DNA from: an uncultured SAR86 cluster bacterium
GTDB taxonomy: Bacteria > Pseudomonadota > Gammaproteobacteria > Magnimaribacterales > Magnimaribacteraceae
Assembly (NCBI GenBank): GCA_938075195.1
Contig: CALJGK010000010.1
Location: forward strand, 1 to 64,000
Direction of reading: 5' to 3'
Length of the DNA: 64,000 nt
The notes beneath the pieces are model-generated. The model saw nothing but the letters and a program-made list of their open reading frames with translations. It did no database searches and was not told the origin of the DNA. The position numbers were made by a program, and so were the translations under genes. Shown here in pieces: positions 35,483 through 45,002 of this stretch (its first letter is position 1; each line of letters starts with the position of its first letter).

Positions 35483-37486
35483 CTTTTTTCTTAGGTCTTC
35501 TACCCGATCGCGATAATTTGCCGCCTCTTCAAATTCTAAGTTTTTTGCGTATTTATACATTTGGTCCTCAATTTTAATAATTTCCTTTTTTATTTTTTCA
35601 GGGTTATCAAAACTTTCTATAGGATCAAACTCGATCTCTCCTAATTTATCTAATTTTCGACGAGACTTTGATTTTCCTTTTACCGATCTGGCACCTTCCA
35701 TGATATCTCCAATCTTCTTTTTGATACCTTGAGGTTCTATAGAATTTTCTTTATTAAATGCTTCCTGAATATCTCTTCTTCTATTAGTTTCCCCGATTGC
35801 TCTTTCCATTGAACCAGTCATCTTATCGGCATATAGAATTGCCCTACCTTCTAAATGTCTTGCTGCTCGACCTATGGTTTGAATTAATGAACTTTCTGAT
35901 CTAAGAAAACCTTCCTTATCTGCATCTAAAATAGCCACCAAAGCTACTTCTGGTATATCCAAACCTTCTCTCAAAAGATTGATACCGACTAGAACATCAA
36001 ATACACCTAACCTTAAATCTCGAATAATCTCTACTCTCTCAACAGTATCAATATCTGAATGGAGATATCTCACTCTTGTCCCGTTTTCATCCAAGTATTC
36101 AGTTAAGTCCTCTGCCATTCTCTTAGTTAAAACTGTAACGAGCACTCTGTCGCCTTTAGCGACTATTTTTTTTATTTCTTCTTGAAGATCGTCTACTTGG
36201 TGTGTAGCTGGCCTAATGTCCACTTCGGGGTCAGTTAGTCCTGTTGGCCTTACAACTAGCTCAACTATATTTCCTGAATTTTCAGTTTCATATTTAGCCG
36301 GCGTTGCAGAAAGAAATATTCTCTGGCCTGATAATTTTTCCCATTCATCAAATCTTAGAGGCCTATTATCTAGTGCAACAGGCAATCTAAATCCATAATC
36401 TACCAATGTTTGTTTTCTCGATCTATCTCCTCTATACATTCCACCTAACTGAGGAAGAGACACATGAGATTCATCAATAAAAACTAATGCATCTTGGGGA
36501 AGATATTCATACAAAGTAGGAGGAGGCTCACCAGGCTGTCTATCTGATAAAAACCTTGAGTAGTTTTCAATACCTGAGCAAAAACCTAATTCTTTGAGCA
36601 TTTCAATATCATATTTAGTTCTTTCTTCTAATCTTTGAGCCTCGACGAGCTTATTCTCTTTTCTTAAATAATCTAGCCGAAGAACCAACTCTTCTTTGAT
36701 GAATTCTATTGCCTGAAGAATTTTTTCTCTTGTGGTTACATAATGAGACTTTGGATAAATTGTGATTCTAGGAACCTCCCTTATTATTTCTCCTGTTAAA
36801 GGATCGAAAAGTTTAAGTGAGTCTATCTCGTTACCAAAAAGTTCAATTCGCAATGCTTCTTTTTCTGAATCAGCAGGAAAGACATCTATCACATCACCTC
36901 TGACGCGATACATAGATCTCTTAAATTCAACTTCATTCCTTTGGTATTGAAGCTCAGCAAGCCTCCTTAATAATGTTCTTTGATCAATCTCATCCCCCCT
37001 ATCTAGATGAAGAACCATTTGTAAATAAGACTGAGGGTCACCAAGTCCATAAATTGCAGATACAGATGCAACAATAACAACATCCCTTCTTTCCATGATT
37101 GCCTTCGTGGCCGATAAACGCATTTGTTCTATGTGCTCATTGATCGAAGCATCTTTTTCAATAAAAATATCTGAAGAAGGTACGTAAGCCTCTGGTTGAT
37201 AATAATCGTAGTAAGAGACAAAATATTCCACAGCGTTATTTGGAAAATATTCTTTGAATTCACCATAAAGCTGAGCTGCCAGTGTTTTATTATGTGCCAT
37301 AACTATAGCCGGCCTTTGTACTTGTTGAATAACATTAGCCACAGTAAAAGTTTTGCCAGAACCTGTTACTCCGAGAAGAGTTTGATTAAGTAGTCCATCA
37401 TTCAAACCAGTAACTATTTCATTAATAGCATTCGGTTGATCGCCCGCAGGTTTATAATTTGATACTAACTCGAATTTCTTTGTCAT
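35468..37486 (-). CDS. uvrB: UvrABC system protein B
   Basis: UvrB is the damage-verifying helicase of nucleotide-excision repair. The Walker A motif [11 protein letters not shown] is near residue 38, the beta-hairpin region [13 protein letters not shown] follows, the DEAD-type box is FIDESHV, and helicase motifs include [10 protein letters not shown] and [10 protein letters not shown]-terminal UVR domain ([13 protein letters not shown]) binds UvrC. The 672-residue length is normal. No SOS box is visible before it, in contrast to umuD at 43.3 kb. Confidence 0.97.
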   Translation of the reverse strand: MTKKFELVSNYKPAGDQPNAINEIVTGLNDGLLNQTLLGVTGSGKTFTVANVIQQVQRPAIVMAHNKTLAAQLYGEFKEYFPNNAVEYFVSYYDYYQPEAYVPSSDIFIEKDASINEHIEQMRLSATKAIMERRDVVIVASVSAIYGLGDPQSYLQMVLHLDRGDEIDQRTLLRRLAELQYQRNEVEFKRSMYRVRGDVIDVFPADSEKEALRIELFGNEIDSLKLFDPLTGEIIREVPRITIYPKSHYVTTREKILQAIEFIKEELVLRLDYLRKENKLVEAQRLEERTKYDIEMLKELGFCSGIENYSRFLSDRQPGEPPPTLYEYLPQDALVFIDESHVSLPQLGGMYRGDRSRKQTLVDYGFRLPVALDNRPLRFDEWEKLSGQRIFLSATPAKYETENSGNIVELVVRPTGLTDPEVDIRPATHQVDDLQEEIKKIVAKGDRVLVTVLTKRMAEDLTEYLDENGTRVRYLHSDIDTVERVEIIRDLRLGVFDVLVGINLLREGLDIPEVALVAILDADKEGFLRSESSLIQTIGRAARHLEGRAILYADKMTGSMERAIGETNRRRDIQEAFNKENSIEPQGIKKKIGDIMEGARSVKGKSKSRRKLDKLGEIEFDPIESFDNPEKIKKEIIKIEDQMYKYAKNLEFEEAANYRDRVEDLRKKLILS

Positions 37487-37524
37487 ATTTTTAAAAAAAT
37501 ATTATACGCTGAGATTGTACGAGT

Positions 37525-37530
37525 TATAAT
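37525..37530 (+). promoter_or_regulatory. Probable -10 element of tRNA-Asn
   Basis: A perfect TATAAT ends 8 nt before the tRNA-Asn 5' end, the right distance for a transcription start just upstream of the gene. The -35 region is not recognisable. The uvrB start lies on the other strand at 37486. Confidence 0.45.
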
Positions 37531-37538
37531 TACTATAT

Positions 37539-37614
37539 TCCCCGATAGCTCAGTTGGTAGAGCAAATGACTGTTAATCATTGGGTCGCTGGTTCGAGCCC
37601 AGCTCGGGGAGCCA
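37539..37614 (+). tRNA. tRNA-Asn (anticodon GUU)
   Basis: The 76-nt molecule begins TCCCCGA and ends TCGGGGA-G-CCA with CCA encoded. The anticodon stem AATGA/TCATT encloses CTGTTAA, giving anticodon GUU. The T-arm GGTTCGAGCCC is standard. It has its own -10 element and terminator, so it is a single-gene unit. Confidence 0.96.
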
Positions 37615-37619
37615 AGTTT

Positions 37620-37648
37620 AAGGCCTACTTTTAAGAGTAGGCCTTTTT
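37620..37648 (+). terminator. Rho-independent terminator after tRNA-Asn
   Basis: A ten-base-pair stem, AAGGCCTACT/AGTAGGCCTT, with a short TTTAAG loop runs into a T-run. It lies 5 nt after the tRNA-Asn CCA. Confidence 0.9.
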
Positions 37649-37673
37649 TCATTGTGGTAATATTAACTCCAAT

Positions 37674-38402
37674 ATGCCAGCAAAATTATTTGATCCTTCG
37701 TCGGAAGAACCTTTTGTTTTAAGTCGCTCAAGGATTGATAATTTTCTTGAATGTCCACGTTGTTTCTATTTAACGAATAGGATAGGAATTGCCAGACCTC
37801 CATCCTTTCCCTTTAATTTAAATAATGCAGTTGACGAGTTGCTAAAAAATGAATTCGATATCTACAGAGAACAAAAAAAGCCTCATCCAATAATGGTGGA
37901 GAATAGATTAAAAGCTTTACCTTACCAACATCCTGATCTTGAAGAATGGAGAGAATCTTTGAGGCATGGAGTTAAGAGAACTCATCCAGAAACAAATCTG
38001 ATTTTAAGAGGTGGTTTAGATGACGTATGGATAAATACAGAAACACAACAACTCATTGTGGTTGATTACAAGGCTACCTCAAAAAAAGGTGAAGTGAGTA
38101 TTGATGCCGATTGGCAGATTGGCTATAAAAGGCAAATTGAATTTTATCAGTGGTTACTTCGAGGTAATTCTTTTGATGTTTCAGATATCGGATACTTTGT
38201 TTACTGTAACGGTATTACTGAGAAAGATGAATTTAATAACCAACTTGAATTCAAAACTAAGCTCATACCTTACAAAGGAAATGACTCTTGGATTGAACCC
38301 GTTCTCTTTGATCTAAAAGAAACTCTTATGAATAATGAAGTACCAGAAGCTAATCAAAAATGTGGTTACTGCTCTTATGTAAAAAAGACTTTAATGGTCT
38401 AG
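37674..38402 (+). CDS. PD-(D/E)XK nuclease-like protein with four cysteines
   Basis: The 242-residue protein has the nuclease core with Asp116/Asp117 in GGLDDVW, Asp131 and Lys133 in VVDYKAT, and a following QIEFYQW, the order seen in RecB-type nucleases. A CPRC pair (27, 30) near the N terminus and a CGYC pair (230, 233) near the C terminus could bind an iron-sulfur cluster, as in AddB, Dna2 and Cas4. No cas genes or repeats are near, so Cas4 is unlikely. The gene stands alone after tRNA-Asn. The biological role is unknown. Confidence 0.78.
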   Translation: MPAKLFDPSSEEPFVLSRSRIDNFLECPRCFYLTNRIGIARPPSFPFNLNNAVDELLKNEFDIYREQKKPHPIMVENRLKALPYQHPDLEEWRESLRHGVKRTHPETNLILRGGLDDVWINTETQQLIVVDYKATSKKGEVSIDADWQIGYKRQIEFYQWLLRGNSFDVSDIGYFVYCNGITEKDEFNNQLEFKTKLIPYKGNDSWIEPVLFDLKETLMNNEVPEANQKCGYCSYVKKTLMV

Positions 38403-38403
38403 T

Positions 38404-39774
38404 TTAAATCTTTTTCCAGACTGTCCCAGATGCTTTGTCTTCAAGGGCAATACCTTTTTCTAATAACTCATCACGTATATTATCGGATAGCTGAAAATCT
38501 TTTTCTGCTCTAGCCTGATTCCTTCGCGTGATGTAAATATTCACCTCTTGATCGGTCAAAGTAATACCATCAGTAAAGTACTCTTCTGGATTATCTTGAA
38601 TTATCCCTAGGCAAGACGAGAGGTTAACCAGTTCTTTGGATAGCTTAGAGGCTTCATCAATATCATTTTCTTTTTTACAGGTATTGATATTTCTTGCCAT
38701 TTCAAAAAGAACTGAAATAGCAGCAGGAGAATTAAAATCATCCTGCATAGCATTATGAAATTTTTGAGAATATTGGCTCTCAACCAATGGTAAATGCCTA
38801 AACTCTAGATCCTTCAAAGAATTATAAAGACGATCCAATGAATTCTTGGCTTCTTTAATGCCTTCCTCCGAGTAATTAAGTGGACTCCTGTAATGACTAG
38901 ATATCAAAAAGAAACGTAGAGTTTCAGAAGAGCTATTTTTTACTGCATCTTTAATGGTAATAAAATTCTTAAGAGACTTAGACATCTTTTCTTTATCTAT
39001 CCTTAAGGGCCCTGTATGCATCCATAATCTAGCGAACTCTTTACCAGTAACACATTCTGACTGTGCAATTTCATTTTCATGGTGAGGGAATTTAAGGTCA
39101 GCACCTCCTCCATGTATATCAAATGTCTCGCCCAAAGCATCCATACTCATAGCTGAACATTCAATATGCCATCCTGGTCTTCCTTCTCCCCAAGGCGAAT
39201 CCCACTTAAGACCATCGGTATCCTTTTTCCAAAGAACAAAATCAGCAGGATTTCTTTTGCCTGGGTCTACGTCAACTCTTGCACCTGCCAACATATCTTC
39301 TAGATTTCTTCGGGAAAGTTTTCCATATGACTGAAATGACTCAGTAGAAAAATAAACATCCGAATCACCAACATACGCATGTTCTTTTTCAATGAGTTTT
39401 TTTATTAATGAAATAATCGAATCGATATTATCTGTAGCTCTTGGTTCAGCATCAGGTTCGATCATTTTTAAAGATGAAAAATCTTGGTTCATGGATTGAA
39501 TATACTTTTGAGTTAGCTCAAATGGAGTTATTCCTAGTTCCTTTGATCGCTCTAAAATTTTGTCATCCACATCAGTAACATTTCTTATGTAGTTAACTTC
39601 ATAACCTGCACTTCTTAGATATCTAACTATAATATCAAAAGAGACAAAAGTTCTCGCATGACCGATATGAGTATCATCATAAACAGTCATGCCACAGATA
39701 TACATGCGAACCTTATTGCCCTCTAAAGGTTTAAAATCATCTTTCTTTCCAGAAAGTGTATTGAAGATTTTCAA
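38404..39774 (-). CDS. cysS: Cysteine-tRNA ligase
   Basis: CysRS charges tRNA-Cys. The HIGH motif appears in DDTHIGHARTF (37-40), the zinc-site Cys28 lies in YICGMTVYD, KMSKS is present as EKMSKSLKN near residue 264, and ECSAMS and HENE support the zinc site. Its 456 residues are typical. The start codon overlaps the gltX stop in ATGA, so the two genes are translationally coupled. Confidence 0.97.
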   Translation of the reverse strand: MKIFNTLSGKKDDFKPLEGNKVRMYICGMTVYDDTHIGHARTFVSFDIIVRYLRSAGYEVNYIRNVTDVDDKILERSKELGITPFELTQKYIQSMNQDFSSLKMIEPDAEPRATDNIDSIISLIKKLIEKEHAYVGDSDVYFSTESFQSYGKLSRRNLEDMLAGARVDVDPGKRNPADFVLWKKDTDGLKWDSPWGEGRPGWHIECSAMSMDALGETFDIHGGGADLKFPHHENEIAQSECVTGKEFARLWMHTGPLRIDKEKMSKSLKNFITIKDAVKNSSSETLRFFLISSHYRSPLNYSEEGIKEAKNSLDRLYNSLKDLEFRHLPLVESQYSQKFHNAMQDDFNSPAAISVLFEMARNINTCKKENDIDEASKLSKELVNLSSCLGIIQDNPEEYFTDGITLTDQEVNIYITRRNQARAEKDFQLSDNIRDELLEKGIALEDKASGTVWKKI

Positions 39775-41177
39775 AGCTCAGACGCCTCTTTAAATCTAAT
39801 CAGAACTTGCTCCAAGCCGATAATATGGACCACTTTATCTAGTTCGGGTCCTTTTGTTTGTCCTGTTATGGCGACTCTCAAGGGCATAAATAAATCCTTG
39901 CCTTTCGTGTTAGTTGCAAGACCAATAGTTTTGACAGCATCATTCCAATCTTTATAGCCCAACTCAATTGATTTGAATGCAGTTGTGTAAAAATCTTTTC
40001 CTGCAGATTTAATGATTTCGAAGACTTCTTCACTGGTATTTAGCGGATGATGAAATAAGTTATTTAAATAATCTTCAGCTTCTTCAGGAAAGTTAATGTT
40101 CTCTTTTATCAGCTCAATAAAATTCTCGGAATTTATTTCTGGCGGTAAAGCGTTCAAAGATTCATTGAGCCAGACTGAGCACTCTTGGGTTGACAAAGAC
40201 TCTACGGTCTTTTTTTGCCAAAAAATTAATTGGTCCATATCAAACTTGCTAGGAGAACTCGAAATATTCTTTGTTTCAAATGCTTCTGCTAATTCTTGAT
40301 AGGTCATTAGATTGTTATCCGTAATTCTGTGGCCAACTCTAGAAAGATAATTAGCAACTGCCTGAGGTAAATAACCCATTTGCCTTAGATCATTTATCGA
40401 CAAGCTTCCGTTTCTTTTAGATAAAGGTGCACCATCTGAACCAGTAAAAAGTGAAACATGAGCATATTGAGGAAGAGACAAATTCAGAGCCTCTAATAAA
40501 GCTATTTGTCGTGGAGTATTACTCAAATGATCATCTCCTCTTAGTACAATATTTACTTTCATTAAAGAGTCATCTATTGCATTGGCAAACATGAAGGTTG
40601 GAGACGAATCTTGCTTCCTGACAATAAAGTCATCAAGATCAGCTGTGGAGAAGGATTGTTCGCCTTTCACTATGTCTACAAACTCTATTTTTTTATCCTT
40701 AGGAACTCTGAATCTATAAACAGGTTTATTCCCTTTATTTAATTCTTCTTGAATCTCTTCATTTGATGCTTCAGACCAAACGCCTGTATAACGAGGAGGT
40801 TGACCAGCTGCGATTTGATTTCTACGAATAATCTTCAATTCTTCCTCGCTAGTAAAGCAAGGATAAATTAAATCTGCATCTGACAATTCTTTATAAAACT
40901 CTTCGTAAAGTTCAATTCTTTCTGATTGATAGTAAGAGTTTTCTATACCACCGACTTCCGGACCTTCATCCCAATTCAATCCCATCCAGCTTAAATCCTC
41001 GCAGATAGCCTTAGAAAACTCTTCTTTAGATCTTTCTAGATCAGTATCCTCTATACGCAGTAAAAAAGAGTCGCCATGCTTCTTTGCTACAAGTGAACTA
41101 AAAAGGGCTGTCCTAAGGTTTCCTAGGTGCAAAAGACCAGTTGGACTAGGACAAAATCTTGTTTTATTTGCTTTCAT
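39771..41177 (-). CDS. gltX: Glutamate-tRNA ligase
   Basis: GltX charges tRNA-Glu. The class I signature is PSPTGLLHLGNLRTALF, and the KMSKS counterpart is PLSKRNG near residue 249. The C-terminal 120 residues form the helical anticodon-binding domain. The 468-residue length is normal. It is the first gene of a gltX-cysS pair. The 74-nt gap to the divergent cyclophilin gene must contain promoters for both directions, but I cannot mark them securely. Confidence 0.96.
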   Translation of the reverse strand: MKANKTRFCPSPTGLLHLGNLRTALFSSLVAKKHGDSFLLRIEDTDLERSKEEFSKAICEDLSWMGLNWDEGPEVGGIENSYYQSERIELYEEFYKELSDADLIYPCFTSEEELKIIRRNQIAAGQPPRYTGVWSEASNEEIQEELNKGNKPVYRFRVPKDKKIEFVDIVKGEQSFSTADLDDFIVRKQDSSPTFMFANAIDDSLMKVNIVLRGDDHLSNTPRQIALLEALNLSLPQYAHVSLFTGSDGAPLSKRNGSLSINDLRQMGYLPQAVANYLSRVGHRITDNNLMTYQELAEAFETKNISSSPSKFDMDQLIFWQKKTVESLSTQECSVWLNESLNALPPEINSENFIELIKENINFPEEAEDYLNNLFHHPLNTSEEVFEIIKSAGKDFYTTAFKSIELGYKDWNDAVKTIGLATNTKGKDLFMPLRVAITGQTKGPELDKVVHIIGLEQVLIRFKEASEL

Positions 41178-41251
41178 ATCCTTAATGTATTGGAAGCTTA
41201 ACCATAAAGTTCGTATTATAGCCCCCTCACGCTAATGAATTTAAAAGAAAT

Positions 41252-41842
41252 ATGAAACAACTCACTTCAAATTTAAGTCTAATAATCATTTTTATGACTT
41301 TTTTTTGGACGACGGGTTGTTCACAAAATGAAAAGGAGATAAAAGTGATAACTTTTGAAACAACACTAGGTCCGATTGTAATTGAGCTATTTGAAGAAGA
41401 AGCACCCGTAACATCTAAAAACTTTTTAGAGTATGCTGAGAGTGGTTTTTTTAATGGAACCATCTTTCATCGAGTAATTCCCGGTTTTGTCATACAAGGC
41501 GGAGGAATGGAGCCTGGCATGATAAATAAAGAAGGCAATCCCCCCATTATGAATGAAGCTAATAATGGTGTAAAAAATACAAAATGGAGTTTGTCGATGG
41601 CAAGGACTAATGATCCTCATTCTGCCAGCTCTCAGTTTTTTATCAATGTTGTTAATAATATTTCTTTAGATCATACAGAAGAAACTTCTCAAGGATGGGG
41701 CTATGCGGTGTTCGGTGAGGTTGTTGAAGGCTTTGAAACCGTTGAAGCGATTGCTGCAACTGCAACAGGAAGCTCAGGTTTTCATCAGGACGTTCCTCTT
41801 GAAGATATTTCAATTATCGATACGAAAGTTACGACAGAATAA
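41252..41842 (+). CDS. Cyclophilin-type peptidyl-prolyl isomerase, probable lipoprotein
   Basis: The cyclophilin core has TFETTLGPIVIELFEEEAP, the active-site FHRVIPGFVIQGGG and SMARTNDPHSASSQFFIN. It catalyses cis/trans isomerisation of proline bonds. The N terminus has a hydrophobic signal ending in TTGC (Cys23), a slightly unusual lipobox, so the enzyme is probably periplasmic and may be lipid-anchored. It has 196 residues. The next gene, lpxH, begins 2 nt after its stop, so they are one unit. Confidence 0.9.
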   Translation: MKQLTSNLSLIIIFMTFFWTTGCSQNEKEIKVITFETTLGPIVIELFEEEAPVTSKNFLEYAESGFFNGTIFHRVIPGFVIQGGGMEPGMINKEGNPPIMNEANNGVKNTKWSLSMARTNDPHSASSQFFINVVNNISLDHTEETSQGWGYAVFGEVVEGFETVEAIAATATGSSGFHQDVPLEDISIIDTKVTTE

Positions 41843-41844
41843 CG

Positions 41845-42567
41845 ATGGCTTACTGCTTTATATCTGATCTGCACTTGCATGAGGGCAGACCAGATATTAC
41901 TCAAGCCTTTTTAACTTTTCTTGAAGAGACTGCTTCAAAAGCAGAAAAACTATACATACTTGGTGATCTGTTTGAGACCTGGATAGGAGACGATAATCAA
42001 AATGATTTTATCTCCGGGATTAGAGAAGCTCTTCTGAAGACTAATCAAACTGCAGAGATCTATATGATGCATGGAAATAGAGATTTTCTTCTAGGACATG
42101 AATTTGCATTTTCATCCGGCATGACACTCATAACAGATCCCAGGTTAGAAGAAATGTTTGGTAAACCTGTTCTTCTAATGCATGGCGATTTGCTCTGCAC
42201 CGAAGATGTTGATTATCAATCTTTTAGGAAAACCAGCAGGGATCCGCAATGGCAAAAAGAATTCCTGAGTAAGTCTTTGATTGAAAGAAATGAAATTGCT
42301 AGAGAATTAAGAGACATAAGTAAACAGGCTACCGAGCAAAAAAAAGAAAATATCATGGATGTAACTCCTTCAGAAGTATCTAAAACTATGGAAAATTTTT
42401 CTGTAAATCTCCTAATCCATGGCCATACACACAGGCCAAATTCTCATGATATTGAAATCAATAACCAGCCTGCTAAAAGAATTGTTCTGGGAGATTGGGA
42501 TAAATACGGATGGTATCTTTGGATGGATTCTAGCTCTTGCGAACTAAAAAAATTCTCTATCTCTTAG
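41845..42567 (+). CDS. lpxH: UDP-2,3-diacylglucosamine diphosphatase
   Basis: LpxH cleaves UDP-2,3-diacylglucosamine to lipid X in lipid A synthesis. Metal-binding motifs of the calcineurin-like fold are all present: ISDLHL, GDLFETWIGDD, MHGNRDFLLG, LMHGDLL and HGHTHRP. The length of 240 residues is usual. It follows the cyclophilin gene, an arrangement also seen in other gammaproteobacteria. The 3' end overlaps the next convergent gene by 11 nt. Confidence 0.95.
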   Translation: MAYCFISDLHLHEGRPDITQAFLTFLEETASKAEKLYILGDLFETWIGDDNQNDFISGIREALLKTNQTAEIYMMHGNRDFLLGHEFAFSSGMTLITDPRLEEMFGKPVLLMHGDLLCTEDVDYQSFRKTSRDPQWQKEFLSKSLIERNEIARELRDISKQATEQKKENIMDVTPSEVSKTMENFSVNLLIHGHTHRPNSHDIEINNQPAKRIVLGDWDKYGWYLWMDSSSCELKKFSIS

Positions 42568-43201
42568 AAACAAGAAATAACCTAATCGAAAGACCGACTA
42601 TCATTATCAACATCCCGAAGATAACTCTTATATCACTATAATAACCAAACGGTTCAACAGGATATGCAATAGTCTTTTGTAGGGCTGCAATCTTGAACTC
42701 ATGACTATCCATCATATTTGGATGAGTAACTATCTCCATCATCGCCCTGCGACTTTTATATCTCATTAATGCTGCTTGATCCCAAGTTTCTGCTCCCTCT
42801 ATTCCCACTAGATCCATGGATTGATAGACGACATCACTCATAAAAACAGGATGGGAAGCTCGCTTTAAAAGATTAGGCCACATATGCTCCATATATCTAG
42901 ACATTAATTGATCAGCAGACTCTCCAGGATTTGCGCCAGGCACATCTGCAGGATTTTTATTCATTTCAATATTATTGACCATAATGAACTGCCGACCATT
43001 ATCTTCTTCCATGAATCTTCTAAGGAAATCTATTCTTAGCTGAAGTTCTTCTGAATCTGAAGACACTCCATTATCGATGATATTTTGTTCGTGTTGTTTA
43101 ATAAATTCTTGTATTTCTTCTTGGCTTAACTGTCCTCCCATATCTGTATACCAAAAGAAAAAACCGATGTAGACCGCTCCCAAAATTATCCAAGTTTTCA
43201 T
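42557..43201 (-). CDS. Membrane-anchored protein of unknown function
   Basis: The 214-residue protein has one hydrophobic segment at the very start (WIILGAVYIGFFFWY) and another at about 190-209 (FGMLIMIVGLSIRLFLV). A roughly 160-residue soluble domain between them is rich in charged residues and methionines, including an acidic stretch (SQEEIQEFIKQHEQ). I do not recognise a family. It is divergent from umuD across a gap with an SOS box, and the box could act on both. Confidence 0.6.
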   Translation of the reverse strand: MKTWIILGAVYIGFFFWYTDMGGQLSQEEIQEFIKQHEQNIIDNGVSSDSEELQLRIDFLRRFMEEDNGRQFIMVNNIEMNKNPADVPGANPGESADQLMSRYMEHMWPNLLKRASHPVFMSDVVYQSMDLVGIEGAETWDQAALMRYKSRRAMMEIVTHPNMMDSHEFKIAALQKTIAYPVEPFGYYSDIRVIFGMLIMIVGLSIRLFLVSKR

Positions 43202-43275
43202 ATTATTTAGAGTTTAATATCTTTTATACAAATAATAGTAGGTTAAAAGCTTTACAAAATCATCCTTTAATTATA

Positions 43276-43291
43276 CTGTATATACATACAG
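43276..43291. promoter_or_regulatory. LexA (SOS) box
   Basis: CTGTATATACATACAG has the full CTGT-N8-ACAG form and differs little from the consensus CTGTATATATATACAG. It lies 20 nt before the umuD start codon. LexA would repress umuDC until DNA damage. The divergent membrane-protein gene starts 75 nt away and might share the control. Confidence 0.93.
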
Positions 43292-43311
43292 TATTAATTT
43301 ATAAAACCCTT

Positions 43312-43740
43312 ATGAAAATTGACTATCTGGGCGATGCATCAGAGGATAACTTATCTCTTCTTGAAATCCCCTATTTCCTAAATACCGTTCGAGTAGGATG
43401 GCCTAGCCCTGCAGATGACTATATTGAAAGATCTATAGATTTGAATGAATATCTAATAAAAAATCCTGCCGCTACCTATTTTGTTCGTGTCAGTGGAGAT
43501 TCAATGATAAATGCACATATAGGAGATGGTGCAATTTTGATAGTAGATAGAAGTATAGAACCAGGTCACAATAAAATTGTTATAGCTTCAATAGATGGAT
43601 CTTATGCATGCAAGAGACTACTGCTTAAACCAAAAGTTTGCCTAGTCTCTGAGAATCCAAAATACCCACCCATAATGATCGATAAAGAGGAAGAACTAGA
43701 AATAGCTGGCATAGTCATAGCCTCCATAAATTTGTATTAG
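43312..43740 (+). CDS. umuD: UmuD-type S24 peptidase, Pol V subunit
   Basis: UmuD is cleaved to UmuD', which joins UmuC to form the error-prone polymerase Pol V. The catalytic Ser64 is in GDSM and Lys101 in ACKRL, 37 residues apart as in the E. coli protein. The segment WPSPADDYIERSIDLNEYL aligns directly with the E. coli one. The self-cleavage position, Cys-Gly in E. coli, is Val28-Gly29 here. The length of 142 is normal. umuC follows by 3 nt. Confidence 0.92.
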   Translation: MKIDYLGDASEDNLSLLEIPYFLNTVRVGWPSPADDYIERSIDLNEYLIKNPAATYFVRVSGDSMINAHIGDGAILIVDRSIEPGHNKIVIASIDGSYACKRLLLKPKVCLVSENPKYPPIMIDKEEELEIAGIVIASINLY

Positions 43741-43743
43741 ACT

Positions 43744-45000
43744 ATGATCTTTGCTTTAGTTGACTGCAATAGCTTTTATGCGTCATGTGAAAGAATATTT
43801 AGACCGGATATCAAAAAAAAGCCTGTGGTCGTCTTATCAAATAATGATGGTTGTGTAGTTGCCCTATCAAAAGAAGCAAAACAACTAGGAATTAAAATGT
43901 GCGAGCCTTGGTTCAAAATAGAGAAATCTTTTCTTAAAAAAGGAGGTGTCGCATTTTCTTCAAATTATGAACTATATGCTGACGTATCTTCTAGAGTCAT
44001 GCAAACTTTAGAAAATTTATCACCTAAAGTAGAGGTGTATAGCATCGATGAAGCTTTCTTGGATCTTACAGGTTTAAAGGACTGTGAAAAATTTGGACAT
44101 CAATGTCGTGAGACAATAAACCGCTGGGTTGGCATGCCTGTTTGTGTAGGCATAGGCCCAACAAAAACCTTGGCGAAAGTAGCAAATTATGGAGCCAAAC
44201 ATTATCCAGCCACTAATGGAGTTGTAGATTTAACAGATCTAAAAAGGCGAAAAAAGTTAATGGCATTAATGCCTGTAAGAGAGGTTTGGGGTGTTGGCAG
44301 TAGAATCAATAGGAGATTAAACAGTCTAGGCATAGAAACAGCCCTTGAACTGGCAGAGATAGATACCAAGTTAATAAAAAGAAAATTTAGCAGTGTTCTT
44401 GAAAGAACAGTGATGGAGCTACAAGGTTATTCTTGTATAGGCCTAGAGCAGCAACCTAAAACAAAAAAACAGATTGTTGTAAGTAGAACGTTTAGCAAGA
44501 AAGTGAATGACTTTAACTCTATTAATGAAGCTGTCAGTGACTATGCTTCACGCGCATGTGAAAAATTAAGAAGAGAGAATCAATATTGCAAAATGGTTTC
44601 AGTATTCATGAGGACAAACTATTTTCGTAAACAAGACAAGCAATATAACGGATTCAGGAGTTATAAATTATTTTCTCCGACGAATGATACTAGAGATATT
44701 TTAAATGCTACAAGACATATGACAGAGCAGCTCTTTAAAGAAAATATTAATTTTATTAAAGCAGGAGTAATGCTCAGTGACTTTTATGATGAAGGCATCT
44801 ATCAAGGTGATTTATTTAGAAATACAGACGAAAGGATAAATAGTAAAAAACTAATGACAACAATTGATAAAATTAACACCTCAGGAATTGGAAAAGTTGC
44901 TTTTGCCTCACAGGGAATCAAGAAATCATGGTCTATGAGAAGATTATTAAAATCACCTAGATATCTCACCAACTGGAAAGAGATACCTATTGTTAAATAG
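43744..45000 (+). CDS. umuC: Error-prone DNA polymerase V, catalytic subunit
   Basis: This Y-family polymerase has the N-terminal VDCNSFYASCERIF with its metal-binding Asp, SNNDGCVVALS, and the active-site YSIDEAFLDL. The helix-hairpin-helix region (VREVWGVGSRINRRL) and the little-finger domain follow. A QGDLF sequence near residue 357 resembles the beta-clamp-binding motif. The length of 418 fits UmuC. It is co-transcribed with umuD under the SOS box and performs translesion synthesis. Confidence 0.95.
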   Translation: MIFALVDCNSFYASCERIFRPDIKKKPVVVLSNNDGCVVALSKEAKQLGIKMCEPWFKIEKSFLKKGGVAFSSNYELYADVSSRVMQTLENLSPKVEVYSIDEAFLDLTGLKDCEKFGHQCRETINRWVGMPVCVGIGPTKTLAKVANYGAKHYPATNGVVDLTDLKRRKKLMALMPVREVWGVGSRINRRLNSLGIETALELAEIDTKLIKRKFSSVLERTVMELQGYSCIGLEQQPKTKKQIVVSRTFSKKVNDFNSINEAVSDYASRACEKLRRENQYCKMVSVFMRTNYFRKQDKQYNGFRSYKLFSPTNDTRDILNATRHMTEQLFKENINFIKAGVMLSDFYDEGIYQGDLFRNTDERINSKKLMTTIDKINTSGIGKVAFASQGIKKSWSMRRLLKSPRYLTNWKEIPIVK

Positions 45001-45002
45001 TT

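Noticed and set aside
37674-38402. CRISPR-associated Cas4
   Set aside because: The cysteine-bearing nuclease is Cas4-like in motif order, but no repeats or other cas genes are in the window.
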